A stretch of DNA of 64,000 nucleotides, taken from contig JACKHT010000013.1 of NCBI GenBank assembly GCA_020638855.1, positions 5,001 to 69,000 on the forward strand. Direction: 5' to 3'. Origin of the DNA: Planctomycetota bacterium. Lineage in GTDB: Bacteria > Planctomycetota > UBA1135 > GCA-002686595. The notes beneath the pieces were generated by a model. That model was given only the letters and a program-made list of their open reading frames with translations, was not told where the DNA came from and ran no database searches. The position numbers were made by a program, and so were the translations under genes. This document shows, piece after piece, positions 1 through 9,362 of this stretch (position 1 is the stretch's first letter; the number at the start of each line of letters is the position of its first letter).

Positions 1-903
1 GAGGCCCTCCAATGCGCGTCCTTGGACCGTCTTCAGCACTTCGTAGTCGCCAATCCGGCCGCGCTCGCGATAGCGCGCGAGGCAGGTGGGGTTGGCGTAG
101 GCCACCTCCCCGCTCTCCAAGAGGCGGAATTGGATGTAGTCCAGGTCCGGGTGGACCGCCAGCGCCAGATTGCTGGGTAGGGTCCACGGGGTTGTGGTCC
201 AAGCCCAAAGCGATGCGTCTTCGGACTCCAGGGCAAAGCGCACCGTGATGCTCGGGTCTTGGCGCCGTTTGTGCCCCTCCTTCTTGGTCACCGGATCCTT
301 CTCTTGGGGTCCGAGCGCCACTTCAAAGTTGGACAGGGGCGTGCCTAAGGCGGTCGACACGGGCTGCACCCGGAAGCCCTCGTAGATGCGCCCCTGGTCC
401 CAAAGCGTGCGGAACACCCACCACACGCTCTCCATGAAGTCGCGGTCCATGGTGCGGTAACCGTGTTCGTGGTCCACCCAGCGCCCGAGCCGGCGGATGG
501 TGCGTTTCCATTCGGCGGTGTACCGCAGCACAAGGCTACGGCAGGTCTGGTTGAAGGTCTCCATGCCCACGTCCATGACTGCCCGGGCATCGGCCAGCTG
601 CAGCTCTTTTTGGGCTTCGTTCTCTACCGGCAGGCCGTGGCAGTCCCAACCCCAACGGCGCTCGACCTGCATGCCGCGCATGGTGAAGTAGCGCGGGATG
701 ATGTCCTTGATCACGCTGCCCACCAGGTGCCCGTAGTGGGGCAAACCGGTGGCAAAGGGAGGGCCATCGTAGAAGACAAACCGGGGGGCTCCAGCTCGCT
801 CGGAGATGGATCGTTCGAAGATGCCCAGCTTGTCCCAAGTGTCCAGCCGCTTGACTTCAAGCTCGGGAAACGAAACGGAGGGTTCCACGGCGCGCAGTTT
901 CAT
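1..903 (-). CDS. ileS: Isoleucyl-tRNA synthetase, N-terminal part (runs off left edge)
   Basis: This class I aminoacyl-tRNA synthetase charges tRNA-Ile with isoleucine in the cytoplasm. Only the first 301 codons are in the window; the frame is open to base 1. The ATG at 903 gives MKLRAVEPSVSFPELE. The HIGH-type ATP-binding signature PHYGH is at residues 55-59, within FYDGPPFATGLPHYGH. GWDCHGLPVE follows at 86-95, a hallmark of the Ile/Val/Leu subgroup. The block with TTTPWTLPSN near residues 235-245 is the entry to the CP1 editing domain. The KMSKS loop and the anticodon domain lie outside the window. The next gene upstream on this strand is lpxA, separated by 175 bases that hold a strong hairpin, so ileS is probably not simply the tail of the lpx operon. 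Identity is secure. Confidence 0.95.
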   Translation of the reverse strand, partial: MKLRAVEPSVSFPELEVKRLDTWDKLGIFERSISERAGAPRFVFYDGPPFATGLPHYGHLVGSVIKDIIPRYFTMRGMQVERRWGWDCHGLPVENEAQKELQLADARAVMDVGMETFNQTCRSLVLRYTAEWKRTIRRLGRWVDHEHGYRTMDRDFMESVWWVFRTLWDQGRIYEGFRVQPVSTALGTPLSNFEVALGPQEKDPVTKKEGHKRRQDPSITVRFALESEDASLWAWTTTPWTLPSNLALAVHPDLDYIQFRLLESGEVAYANPTCLARYRERGRIGDYEVLKTVQGRALEGL

Positions 904-1015
904 GCTGGCCATCCTACGACAAGCCCCGGGCCCATGCTCCCCCCCCACCCGGGGCATTTGGGTCGCTTGGCACGCGGGGGAACGGCCGGGCCGAACGGAC
1001 CAGGAGCTCCGTAAG

Positions 1016-1057
1016 CCATCGACCCGCTGGCGCGGATGGGCACCAGCGGGTCGATGG
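1016..1057 (-). terminator. 15-bp hairpin between lpxA and ileS
   Basis: A perfect 15-bp inverted repeat (CCATCGACCCGCTGG at 1016-1030 and its complement at 1043-1057) encloses a 12-base loop, 21 bases past the lpxA stop. No U-tract follows on the minus strand, so it is a terminator-like or RNA-stabilising hairpin and not a classical intrinsic terminator. Confidence 0.6.
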
Positions 1058-1078
1058 ACGGTAGGGAAAGGCGAGGGC

Positions 1079-1930
1079 CTAGGTGGGCTCGCCCTCGAGG
1101 ATGCGGCGCACCCCGAGCTCAGTGTACTGCTTGCGCTGGGACTCGCGGTAGCGGCCCTTGAGCCCCTGGTCGGTGCGCACCATCGATTCGAGCAGGTACT
1201 GCACATGGGGTCCCCAGCCCTCTTCCTTGGTCATTTCCTCGAGCGCACTGCCCCGGGCCAAACCCGAGCGCCAAATGCGTCGATGGGCGTCGCGCAGCAC
1301 TTCGATCTCCTCGGGGGTGAATCCGGCGCGCTTGAGCCCGATCGTGTTGACCCCGCGCACGCGGCTGTCGTGACCATCGACGATCATGTAGGGCGGCACG
1401 TCCTTGGACATGCGGGTCATGCCCCCCACATAGGCGTAGGCTCCCACCGTGATGAAGGCCACAGCCCCGGCCATGCCCGATAGGTTGGCATGGTGTTCGA
1501 CCAAGGTGTGCCCGGCGAGCAGCACGCCGTTGCCCAGGATCACGTGGTCTTCGAGCTCGCAATCGTGGGCCACGTGGCAACAGGCCATCAAAAGGTTGTC
1601 GCTGCCGATGCGGGTGTAACCGCCACCTTTGACCGTACCTCGGTTGATGGTCACGAACTCACGAATCGTGTTGCGATGGCCCACCACCAAACGCGTGTCT
1701 TCTCCGCGATAGGAGAAGTCCTGGGGCGGCGTACCCAGCGAAGACTGCCCCACGATGAAGTTTTCTTCACCGATGTCGGTGTGTCCATCGAGCATGACTT
1801 GGGGGCCAACACGCGTGCGATCGCCGATGCGCACATGCGCGCCAACCACCGTGTAAGGGCCAATCTCCACGTCTTGACCGAGTTCAGCGCCGGGGGCAAC
1901 CACCGCCGTGGAATGTATTTTTGTAGCCAT
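1079..1930 (-). CDS. lpxA: UDP-N-acetylglucosamine acyltransferase LpxA
   Basis: LpxA transfers a 3-hydroxyacyl chain from acyl-ACP to UDP-GlcNAc, the first step of lipid A synthesis, in the cytoplasm. The 283-residue product (family about 260) starts MATKIH. This ATG is preferred over the upstream TTG at 1942 because GAGGA lies just ahead of it, overlapping the lpxC-fabZ stop. Left-handed beta-helix hexapeptides run over residues 5-185. The catalytic His is H122 in CHVAHDC, matching H125 of the E. coli enzyme. The C-terminal helical part begins near NTIGLKRAGFTPEEI. The position of the E. coli H160 side chain appears to be Ala here (GMAGAVAF), a small departure. It is the last gene of bamA-lpxD-lpxC/fabZ-lpxA; lpxB is not in the window. 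Confidence 0.95.
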   Translation of the reverse strand: MATKIHSTAVVAPGAELGQDVEIGPYTVVGAHVRIGDRTRVGPQVMLDGHTDIGEENFIVGQSSLGTPPQDFSYRGEDTRLVVGHRNTIREFVTINRGTVKGGGYTRIGSDNLLMACCHVAHDCELEDHVILGNGVLLAGHTLVEHHANLSGMAGAVAFITVGAYAYVGGMTRMSKDVPPYMIVDGHDSRVRGVNTIGLKRAGFTPEEIEVLRDAHRRIWRSGLARGSALEEMTKEEGWGPHVQYLLESMVRTDQGLKGRYRESQRKQYTELGVRRILEGEPT

Positions 1931-1938
1931 GATGGTCC

Positions 1939-3228
1939 TCAAGCATCGATCATGGTGAACATCAGCACCGCTTCACAAACCGGGCGACCCGCGACCGAGC
2001 CTTTGGCCCGAACCTGCACGGTTTCACCCTTGATGCGCATCGTTTCGACTTCCAAGCGCAATTGATCCCCCGGGGTGACCGAGCCGCGAAGCTTGACCTT
2101 GTCGAGGGACCACAACACGGCCAACTTGCCCGAATACTCCAGCTTGCGTAGCAAGAGCATCCCAGCCAACTGCGCCATCGCCTCCAACTGCAACACCCCC
2201 GGCATCAAGGGCACATCGGGGAAGTGGCCTTGAAAATAGGGTTCGTTGATCGAGACGTTCTTGATACCGACCGCGCGCTGGAAGCCCTGGACTTCGATCA
2301 CGCGATCGATGAGCAGGAACGGGTAGCGATGGGGCAGCATGTTCAGGATCTCGCGGATGTCCATGCCGGACTCGCGCCGCAAGCCGTGGTCTTCCTGGTC
2401 CTGCATGCGATCGAGCAGCTTTTCGACCAAGAGGGCGTTGGTGCGGTGCCCCGAACGGGTCGCGATCACGTGGGCCTGCAAGTCGGCGCCCAAGAGCGAC
2501 AAGTCGCCCAACAGATCGAGCAATTTGTGCCGCACGGCTTCGCCAGGCATGCGCGGGATGCTTTCAGGATCCCCCAATACCAGGGTGTTTTCGCGGGTGG
2601 CCCCCTTGCCAAAACCCGCCTTGCGCAAAGGCTCGACTTCGGAGGCCAAGCAGAACGTGCGCGCAGGGGCGATTTCCTTGAGGAAGCTAGCGGGGGTCAC
2701 GTCAACCTGCAACGTGCCCCCTTCGGCCGCCGGATCCTCGAAGGCCGCCACGTACTGCAGGGTGAGCCCCGGCTTCTCGCTGGGTAGAGCCACCAGCGTG
2801 GCGTCCCCATCGCGCACGTAGATCGGTTCATCCAGCTGGTAGGAGCGCGCGTTCTCGTTCTGCTCGACCAAGCCGGTCGACTCCATCAATTGGGCGATGG
2901 GCAGCGCGCTTCCATCCGCCCCCGGGAACTCGGCTCCGTTCATTTCCACCCGCAGGTTGTCGATGCGCAGGCCTTTGCAGGTGGCCAAGAAGTGCTCCAT
3001 CGTCTCGATCACGGCCTCTTCGTTGGCCAGCCGCGAGCGGCGCTCCTTGTCCGAGTAGTAGCGGATGTGCGCGCCCACCGGGGGCGCGTCGGGCAAGTCC
3101 GTTCGAACGAATTCGATGCCGTGCCCCGCGGGCGCGGGCAAGATCCGGGCTTTGACGGTCTCACCGCTGTGCAAGCCGATGCCCACCATTTCCACGGCGG
3201 TCCGGAGAGTTTGCTGGCGGCGGGTCAT
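1939..3228 (-). CDS. lpxC/fabZ: LpxC-FabZ fusion (UDP-3-O-acyl-GlcNAc deacetylase / 3-hydroxyacyl-ACP dehydratase)
   Basis: One 429-residue protein combines the committed lipid A deacetylase with the fatty-acid dehydratase FabZ. LpxC covers about residues 1-280. Zinc ligands H79, H234 and D238 are present, as are E78 (in MEH) and H261 (in SGHRTN). FabZ begins near 288 (MDIREILNMLPHRYPF), with its catalytic pair H335 (GHFPDVP) and E349 (QLEA) at the usual 14-residue spacing. Fusions of these two enzymes are known in Bacteroidetes and related lineages. The gene overlaps the lpxD stop by four bases (ATGA), and its own stop lies beside the lpxA ribosome site, so translation is coupled. Both active sites look intact. 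Confidence 0.94.
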   Translation of the reverse strand: MTRRQQTLRTAVEMVGIGLHSGETVKARILPAPAGHGIEFVRTDLPDAPPVGAHIRYYSDKERRSRLANEEAVIETMEHFLATCKGLRIDNLRVEMNGAEFPGADGSALPIAQLMESTGLVEQNENARSYQLDEPIYVRDGDATLVALPSEKPGLTLQYVAAFEDPAAEGGTLQVDVTPASFLKEIAPARTFCLASEVEPLRKAGFGKGATRENTLVLGDPESIPRMPGEAVRHKLLDLLGDLSLLGADLQAHVIATRSGHRTNALLVEKLLDRMQDQEDHGLRRESGMDIREILNMLPHRYPFLLIDRVIEVQGFQRAVGIKNVSINEPYFQGHFPDVPLMPGVLQLEAMAQLAGMLLLRKLEYSGKLAVLWSLDKVKLRGSVTPGDQLRLEVETMRIKGETVQVRAKGSVAGRPVCEAVLMFTMIDA

Positions 3229-4253
3229 GGGCGGCTCTCCAATTGTTCGATGCGTTCCTTCAGTTTTCGGAATTCGGTGCGGATGCGCGGCAGGAAGGCC
3301 ATCGTCCGCAGGGATTCCTCCATGGGGCCAGCCGGGGAACCGATGTAGGTTTCCCCAGCCGGGATGTCCTTGTAGACCTTGCTACCGCCCCCCACGCGGG
3401 CTCCATCGCCCAGGCGCAGGTGGCCGCTGACCCCGACTTGGCCGGCCAGGATCACCCAGCGGCCTAGGTGGCTCGAGCCCGCCACGCCGCTTTGACCAAT
3501 CACCATCGAGTGGTCCCCCATGCGCACGTTGTGGGCAATGTGCACGAGGTTGTCGATTTTGCAGCCCGAACCGATCACCGTGTCGCCGAAGCGCGCGCAG
3601 TCGATGGTGCAGTTGGCTCCGATTTCCACGTCGTCTCCGATGCGGACCCCACCTCCCTGCGCCACCTTCACCCAACCCGCGGGACCCGGCTGGAATCCAA
3701 ATCCATCCGAGCCGATCACGGTTCCCGAGTGGATGCAGCAGCGAGCTCCCAAGCGGACTCCGGCATAGAGGGTCACCATGGGGTGCAAAACCGACTGGGG
3801 TCCCACCACCGAACTCTGGCCCACGGCAACGTGCGAGACCAAGTGGGCTCCCGCACCGATGTGGGCCTTGGCCCCAACCGAACAAAGGGGGCCGATGCAG
3901 GCGCTGGGGTCGACCACTGCCGAGGGGTCGACGACCGCGCTGGCATGGATTCCTGGGGCAACAGGTTCGGGGGCCAGGGCAAAGGCCTCGATGATCTTGG
4001 TGAACGCCGCGCTTGGATCGGAGCAGCGCAAGAGCGTCAGGTCCTTGCGTTCACAGGGCACATCGGGAGCCAAGAGCACGCAACCCGCCTGAGTGACCTC
4101 CAGTCCACTGCGGTAGCGCATGTCCGCTAGGAACGCAGCCTCATGGGGTTGCGCATCTTCCAGGGCCGCCAAACCGGTGATGACCTGGCCCGTCGGGCCT
4201 TCCACCTCGGCAGAACAGAGGCGAGCGATTTCAGCAAGGGTCAACTTCGGCAT
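3225..4253 (-). CDS. lpxD: UDP-3-O-acylglucosamine N-acyltransferase LpxD
   Basis: LpxD adds the second 3-hydroxyacyl chain to UDP-3-O-acyl-glucosamine in lipid A synthesis. At 342 residues it has the normal family length. The N-terminal uridine-binding domain covers about residues 1-95. The hexapeptide beta-helix follows from 100 to 300, and a short C-terminal helix ends the protein. The catalytic His is H241 in VHIAHN, equivalent to H239 of E. coli. GSDGFGF at 181-187 is the conserved substrate loop. The start is the ATG at 4253. There is a 247-base gap from bamA, where many genomes place skp/ompH; none is visible here. It overlaps lpxC-fabZ by four bases. Confidence 0.95.
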   Translation of the reverse strand: MPKLTLAEIARLCSAEVEGPTGQVITGLAALEDAQPHEAAFLADMRYRSGLEVTQAGCVLLAPDVPCERKDLTLLRCSDPSAAFTKIIEAFALAPEPVAPGIHASAVVDPSAVVDPSACIGPLCSVGAKAHIGAGAHLVSHVAVGQSSVVGPQSVLHPMVTLYAGVRLGARCCIHSGTVIGSDGFGFQPGPAGWVKVAQGGGVRIGDDVEIGANCTIDCARFGDTVIGSGCKIDNLVHIAHNVRMGDHSMVIGQSGVAGSSHLGRWVILAGQVGVSGHLRLGDGARVGGGSKVYKDIPAGETYIGSPAGPMEESLRTMAFLPRIRTEFRKLKERIEQLESRP

Positions 4254-4500
4254 GGCATCGACATCGACGCGGCTCCGGGGGATCTACAGGGCGAACCCCC
4301 GGGCTGGGTGGGAAGGATCGCCCTTGGTGTACCCCACCCCCCACGCCAAGTCAATGCGGGTTCGGACCTCCCCCCCGCACAACACGGCTTTGGGACCGCC
4401 AAGAGCCCAGCATCGGCCTTCCCTGGGGCCCAGCCCCAATCCGGGCCAGGGGCTCCAACGCCATGGCCGACGGCGGAGGTCATCCCGCTCGCGCCTCGGA

Positions 4501-7050
4501 TCAGCGCAGCGAAAGCGAGAACGAGAAGATCTGGTTCTGGTCGCTCGTGAATTCGCGCAGGGGCCAACCCAAGTGGATCGACATCGGAATGGGCTGCAAC
4601 ATACCAATGCCGAATCCGGCCGAAGCCCGCAGCTCGTCGGTATCCATGCTCCAGGAGCTGGGGTCGTAGATACCCCAATCCATGAACGTGATCAGGCGAA
4701 ACACCTCGTTGCGATCCGAGGTGCCGGCGATCGGGGTGGTGTACAGGGGATAGCGGTACTCGACGGTGCCGCCGACCATGGTCTCCGCACCCAAGGGGTA
4801 GTCCCCATTGAACGGACCCACGCCCCGGAAACGGAAGCCGCGCAAGTGCCGGCTGCCACCACCGAAGAAACGCTCGGAGTAGTTGGTGATTTCGGTATCC
4901 CCGTAAGGACTCGCCACACCCCCAAAGACCCCGAGGTGGACGCCGGGCAATACCGAGCCATCGTTCGGGCCGAATTGCGCGTAGTAGTCGTACGCAATCT
5001 CGGTCTCGATCAAGTCGTTGTCGCCGCCCAGGAACGAGCCGAAGAAGGTCGAGCCCACCTTGAAGAACTGTCCCCGCCGCGGCAGCGAATTGTTGTCCAA
5101 CGCGCTCCAGCGCAACTCCAAGTTGACCCCGTGGAAGCTGCTGTCCGTGGGCGAATCCAACAGCGTGGTCGGCAGGTCGTCGCTCGAGAAATTGCGTAGC
5201 TTGACGTTCTGGTACACCCCCCCCAGCCGCAGCGAGAGGTCTCCCTGGTCGAACAGGTGCGAGAAGTACACCCGGGTCCGATTGCGATCCTCATCGTGGC
5301 TGCGGTAGCGGCGCCCGCGCCCATCGGCGCTGAGCCCGATCGACGTGCGGTCGAACTGGGTGCCAAACACATCCGGGTGCGTGTAGTCGACGCTCCACTG
5401 GTCCACCTCGGAACCCGGCGAGATGTTGAGCGAGAAGGATTCGCCGTTCCCGTGGAAGGCTTCCTTGGAAAACACTTCGCCGAACATGGCGAAGAAACCG
5501 GTGGGCAAATCCATCGCCTCGAAGTTGCGCATGGACAGCGACACGATACCCACCAGACCGCTGTTGCTGTCGATACCGCCCGTGAAGCGCAAATCCACGT
5601 TGCGCCCTTCCTCGACCGTGAAGACCACGTCGACCTGATCGGGGTTGTCCTCGATCGGGTACAAGCGGTAGTCGGGCAGCGGGTGCGAAGGATCGCTCGG
5701 ATCGTCGAAGTACGAGGTGTTGATCAGGCGCCGGCGAGATTTTTCTAGCTCGCGCTGCGAAAGCAGCTCGCCGGGCAGCACACTCACCTCGCGCCGCAGC
5801 ACACGGTCGCGGGTATGGGTGTTGCCTTCGAAGTGAACCGCCCGCGTGTAGCGCGGGCGCCCCTCCACGATGCGGTAGGTCACCGCCACCGATTGGCCGT
5901 CTTCCGAAAACGTCAGCAGCGGATCGAGGAATTGGAATCCGTCCCCATTGCCCTGGGTGGCGAACGTTTCGTCATCCAGATAGCCCCGGTCGCCGTAGTA
6001 CAGCCCCAATTCGGCACGATCGCGCAGGAACCTGGCCCGCTCCAGGGGAACGCCGGGGCGCAGGTTGCACAGGGCCAAGAGCTCTTCATCGGAGAAGCTC
6101 AACTCGCTCGGGGTCAAATTCCCCTGGGACTCCGTGAAAGCCTCGATCCCCACCGTATCCACGGTGTACAAGGGCCCTTCGTCGACCAAGACCTTGACCC
6201 GTACCCGATTGCGCTTCTTGTTGAAGATCATGTCCTCGATCTCCACCTTGGCGTCGAGCCAGCCACGATCGCGGTAGACTTGGCGCATGGCCTGCAAGTC
6301 CGCTTCGAGCGTATCTTCGTCGAAGATCTTGCCAAACCAGTTGAACAGGCTCTTGCCCCGGGTTTGGACCTTGGCCAACTTGCGCAAGCCCCCCTTCCAA
6401 AACAGCGCGCCGGTTTCCGGCAACTGGTCGTTGCCTCGGATGTCGACCCCCAAGCAGCGCACCTTGGGCCCCTCCATGACATTGAAAATCAGGTCGCGGA
6501 TGATCGAATCGGATTGGGCTTCGCCAACGGCCCACTGGATCTCGACAAACAGGTAGCCCTGCTTCTTGTAGGCCTGCTTGAGTCGGCTCGCGATGCGGTC
6601 GGCTTCATGGATGTAGACCCGGGTCCGGTTGCCGAGGCCCGCCCACTCGCGCACCTTGTCGATCGAGACAGCGTCCACACCCAGGAATTGCACCTCCGGG
6701 TCCACCGCCACTTCGGCGATCTTGATGTGCATGATCACGCCACCTTCGGCCGCTTCCAGCCGGACGGGCTCGGTCACTACAATTCCGAAGGTCTCAAAGG
6801 CCTCGCGCACGCGCAAATCCCGTAGGGGTTGCTGCAGGGTGATGCCAAGCGCGGAAAGGATCGAGTGCTCCGAATAGCTGGACAGGCCCTGGATGTCGAC
6901 GCCCACGACCAGCGGCGTCTCCGGGGGGCCGTCTTGAGGCGCGAGCGCCTGGCGTGCCATACCAGGCAATGCCAAAGCCAACACCAAGGCCAAACCAAGG
7001 GCACTCGAACCGAGGCGCCCGAACAGCGAACGCAAGCAGGCGATGGGCAT
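4501..7050 (-). CDS. bamA: Outer-membrane assembly protein BamA (Omp85 family)
   Basis: BamA is the core of the BAM complex that inserts beta-barrel proteins into the outer membrane. The 849-residue precursor has a signal peptide (about 1-33: basic residues, an Ala/Leu-rich core, then GMARQA). Several POTRA domains occupy roughly 45-430, and a C-terminal barrel follows. The Omp85 barrel signature is visible as the (L)RGF element in FGGGSRHLRGFRFRGVG near residue 765, and the chain ends on strands typical of barrel proteins (FSFSLSLR). The ATG at 7050 shares one base with the dnaB stop (TGATG). Together with the lpx genes it indicates an LPS-bearing outer membrane. Confidence 0.95.
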   Translation of the reverse strand: MPIACLRSLFGRLGSSALGLALVLALALPGMARQALAPQDGPPETPLVVGVDIQGLSSYSEHSILSALGITLQQPLRDLRVREAFETFGIVVTEPVRLEAAEGGVIMHIKIAEVAVDPEVQFLGVDAVSIDKVREWAGLGNRTRVYIHEADRIASRLKQAYKKQGYLFVEIQWAVGEAQSDSIIRDLIFNVMEGPKVRCLGVDIRGNDQLPETGALFWKGGLRKLAKVQTRGKSLFNWFGKIFDEDTLEADLQAMRQVYRDRGWLDAKVEIEDMIFNKKRNRVRVKVLVDEGPLYTVDTVGIEAFTESQGNLTPSELSFSDEELLALCNLRPGVPLERARFLRDRAELGLYYGDRGYLDDETFATQGNGDGFQFLDPLLTFSEDGQSVAVTYRIVEGRPRYTRAVHFEGNTHTRDRVLRREVSVLPGELLSQRELEKSRRRLINTSYFDDPSDPSHPLPDYRLYPIEDNPDQVDVVFTVEEGRNVDLRFTGGIDSNSGLVGIVSLSMRNFEAMDLPTGFFAMFGEVFSKEAFHGNGESFSLNISPGSEVDQWSVDYTHPDVFGTQFDRTSIGLSADGRGRRYRSHDEDRNRTRVYFSHLFDQGDLSLRLGGVYQNVKLRNFSSDDLPTTLLDSPTDSSFHGVNLELRWSALDNNSLPRRGQFFKVGSTFFGSFLGGDNDLIETEIAYDYYAQFGPNDGSVLPGVHLGVFGGVASPYGDTEITNYSERFFGGGSRHLRGFRFRGVGPFNGDYPLGAETMVGGTVEYRYPLYTTPIAGTSDRNEVFRLITFMDWGIYDPSSWSMDTDELRASAGFGIGMLQPIPMSIHLGWPLREFTSDQNQIFSFSLSLR

Positions 7051-8423
7051 CAAAACTGAATCGGCTCCGCGATGCTGGGTGCAGGGTTCTCAAAGCGCAG
7101 GATTTCGCTTTGGAAGTGCAACGTGACGGCCCCGGTGGGTCCGTTGCGCTGCTTGGCGCAGATCACCTCTGCCTTGCCGCGGTTCTCTTCGGTCGGATTG
7201 TAGTACTCGGGCCGGTAGAGCATCAGCACCACGTCGGCGTCCTGCTCGATCGAACCCGACTCGCGCAAGTCGGAAAGCTGCGGCCGCTTGTTCTCGCGGC
7301 TCTCCACCTGGCGCGAAAGCTGCGATAGCGCGATCAAGGGCACCTCCAACTCGCGCGCCAGCTCCTTGAGCGAGCGCGAGATCAACGAGATTTCCTGTTG
7401 GCGGCTTTCCGCCTTGGCCGCCATGAGCTGCAAGTAGTCGATCACGATCATGTCCAGACCGTACTTGTGCTTGACCCGCCGCGCGCGGCTGCGCAGTGCC
7501 ATGATCGAAAGGCCGGGCGTATCATCGATGATCAGGCTGGCCGCGGCCAATTCGCCGGCCGCCTGCGACAGGTCGGCGAACGACGAGGGGTCGATCTTGC
7601 CCTTGCGCAGCCGTGACGAGTCGACCCGCGCCCGCGAGCACAACATACGCTGCCCGATCGAGACCGCCCCCATCTCCAAGCTGAAGAACAGCACGACGGG
7701 GTTGTGCGAATAGTGCGCGGGGCGATCCAAGGCGGCGCGCTCCATCAAATTCAAGACGAAAGCGGTCTTCCCCATCGAAGGCCGCGCCGCAATGATCGTC
7801 ATTTCGCCCGGGTTGAACCCACCGAGCATCTCATCGAGCTGGTAGAAACCGCTGGGCAACCCGGTCAGCTCGCCGCGCTCACTCGAGGCTTCGATCTGCT
7901 TGAAGACATCGTTCAGGATGTCCTTGACCTCGCGCGCCCCGCTCGAATCCTTGTCGCCGTTGATGCGGAAGATCGAATGCTCGGAGCTGTCGAGCAAGCC
8001 TTGCACGTCTTCCTGCAGCGGCGGGGTGCGGTAGGCGTTTTCGATCACCTCACCCGCGGCGCGGATCAAGCGGCGCAGCATGGAGGTCTGATTCACCAAG
8101 TTGGCGTGGTGCATCAGGTGCGCCGCCGAACTCACGCTGGCCGAGAGTTGCGCCAAGTAGGAGGCTCCGCCAATGGCCTGGAGCTTGCCGTTGGCCTTGA
8201 GGTATTCGGCCAGGGTCATCGAGTCGATCCCCAAGTTGCGCGAGGACATCTCGATGATCGCCTTGTAGACCATCCCGTGCCGCCCCACGAAGAAGTCATC
8301 GGCATCCAAGAACTCCGCGACCTCGGGCGCCCGATCGGGTGCGATCAGGAGCGAGCCCAACACCGAACGCTCGGCTTCCTCGTTGTGGGGCGCTATGCGG
8401 CCAGGCGGAATGATCTCATCCAT
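7050..8423 (-). CDS. dnaB: Replicative DNA helicase DnaB
   Basis: DnaB is the hexameric 5'-3' helicase that unwinds DNA at the replication fork. Its 457 residues match the family length. The N-terminal helical domain (about 10-155) starts with the typical HNEEAERSVLGSLL. The RecA-like domain carries Walker A ARPSMGKT at 213-220 and Walker B DMIVIDYLQLM at 324-334; the arginine-finger region near QLSRQVESR is also present. No intein or insertion is seen. It follows rplI at 217 bases, a gap with a strong hairpin, and overlaps bamA by one base. The order rpsF-rpsR-rplI-dnaB is common in bacteria. Confidence 0.97.
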   Translation of the reverse strand: MDEIIPPGRIAPHNEEAERSVLGSLLIAPDRAPEVAEFLDADDFFVGRHGMVYKAIIEMSSRNLGIDSMTLAEYLKANGKLQAIGGASYLAQLSASVSSAAHLMHHANLVNQTSMLRRLIRAAGEVIENAYRTPPLQEDVQGLLDSSEHSIFRINGDKDSSGAREVKDILNDVFKQIEASSERGELTGLPSGFYQLDEMLGGFNPGEMTIIAARPSMGKTAFVLNLMERAALDRPAHYSHNPVVLFFSLEMGAVSIGQRMLCSRARVDSSRLRKGKIDPSSFADLSQAAGELAAASLIIDDTPGLSIMALRSRARRVKHKYGLDMIVIDYLQLMAAKAESRQQEISLISRSLKELARELEVPLIALSQLSRQVESRENKRPQLSDLRESGSIEQDADVVLMLYRPEYYNPTEENRGKAEVICAKQRNGPTGAVTLHFQSEILRFENPAPSIAEPIQF

Positions 8424-8553
8424 CGATTGGACCCCCTCGGGTGGACCTCAGGATAGCGAGACCTAGCCCCGTGGCCCAACGTCCTTTTGTCCCCGATCCA
8501 AACTAGCCGCCCAAGCGATGGAAAGGGGAAACACGGCGCAGGGGCCCCCAAAG

Positions 8554-8589
8554 CAACGCGGCCCTCCCCCAGGGGGGAAGGCCGCGTTG
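8554..8589 (-). terminator. Strong hairpin between rplI and dnaB
   Basis: CAACGCGGCC at 8554-8563 pairs with 8580-8589, and an inner run of C pairs with a run of G, giving a nearly continuous stem. It lies 50 bases past the rplI stop and ahead of dnaB. A weak U-run follows. It probably separates the abundant ribosomal mRNA from dnaB-bamA-lpx. Confidence 0.6.
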
Positions 8590-8640
8590 TGCTGCGTGGA
8601 CAGGGGAGCCTTGCGGCCCAGCCCCGTGCCTGAATCGGAC

Positions 8641-9099
8641 CTAGGCTTGGGCTTCGACGCGCACGGTGATCAGGGCTTCCTGATCGCCGAACACGTGGAT
8701 GCGCACCTTGTGGTCGCCCGTTTGCTTGATGGCAGCGTCCATGCGGACTTGCTTCTCTTCGAGCGGCGTGCCGGCTTGGGACACCAGCACGGCAATCTGA
8801 GCCGCGCTGACGGAACCGTACAGGTTGCCCCCAGAATCCGCGCGCTCGGTCGTCGACACCACCAACTCGCCCAGGGCGGCGATGGTGGCGGCCACGGACT
8901 TGTCGCGCTCGGCCCGCTCGGCGGCTGCCCGGGCAGCACGACGCGCGATTTGGCGCTTGTTGTCCTCGTTCGCCGGGATGGCGAGGCGGAAGGGCAGCAG
9001 ATAGTTGCGAGCATAGCCGGAAGCCACGCGCACAACGTCACCCACGTTGCCCAGGTCTTTCACGTCCTCCTTAAGGAGCACTTCGAATCGTTTAGCCAT
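8641..9099 (-). CDS. rplI: 50S ribosomal protein L9
   Basis: L9 binds 23S rRNA and bridges the base of the L1 stalk. The start at 9099 gives MAKRFEVLLKEDVKDLG, preceded by a clear GAGGT Shine-Dalgarno, so the 31 residues that could be read upstream are not used. The 152 residues match the family. The N-terminal domain includes GDVVRVASGYARNYLLP (about 19-35), the conserved L9 signature. A long helix rich in Ala and Arg links it to the C-terminal domain that ends in an alternating basic and hydrophobic strand. It sits 23 bases after rpsR. Confidence 0.97.
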   Translation of the reverse strand: MAKRFEVLLKEDVKDLGNVGDVVRVASGYARNYLLPFRLAIPANEDNKRQIARRAARAAAERAERDKSVAATIAALGELVVSTTERADSGGNLYGSVSAAQIAVLVSQAGTPLEEKQVRMDAAIKQTGDHKVRIHVFGDQEALITVRVEAQA

Positions 9100-9122
9100 G
9101 GTGTTACCTCGTTGGTTGCGAC

Positions 9123-9350
9123 CTAGTTCACGAAGGGCAACAACGCCAAGTGACGGGCGTTCTTGATGGCCTTCTTGAGTTGCTTTTGGCACTGGGTGCA
9201 GAACCCGGTGCGGCGGCGGGAAAGGATTTGCCCCTGGGGGGTCAGGAACTTCTCGAGGTAATCGAGGTTCTTGTAGTTGATGACGGGGTCGTCGCAGTTC
9301 TTGGTTGCGATGGCGGCCCGTTCTTTTTTGTTGTTGCTGCTGTTGTACAT
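9123..9350 (-). CDS. rpsR: 30S ribosomal protein S18
   Basis: S18 packs against S6 on the platform of the small subunit. The 75-residue product has the family core: YKNLDYLEKFLTPQGQILSR followed by RRTGFCTQCQKQLKKAIKNAR and the end HLALLPFV. The CxxC pair (FCTQC) is kept, as in zinc-type S18. Spacing to rpsF (12 bases) and rplI (23 bases) supports one transcript. There is no ssb between rpsF and rpsR, unlike in many Firmicutes and actinobacteria. Confidence 0.96.
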   Translation of the reverse strand: MYNSSNNKKERAAIATKNCDDPVINYKNLDYLEKFLTPQGQILSRRRTGFCTQCQKQLKKAIKNARHLALLPFVN

Positions 9351-9362
9351 GGCGTTGGGCTC

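Noticed and set aside
4254..4500. Possible skp/ompH gene between bamA and lpxD
   Set aside because: No frame in the 247 bases has a signal peptide or the expected coiled-coil length.
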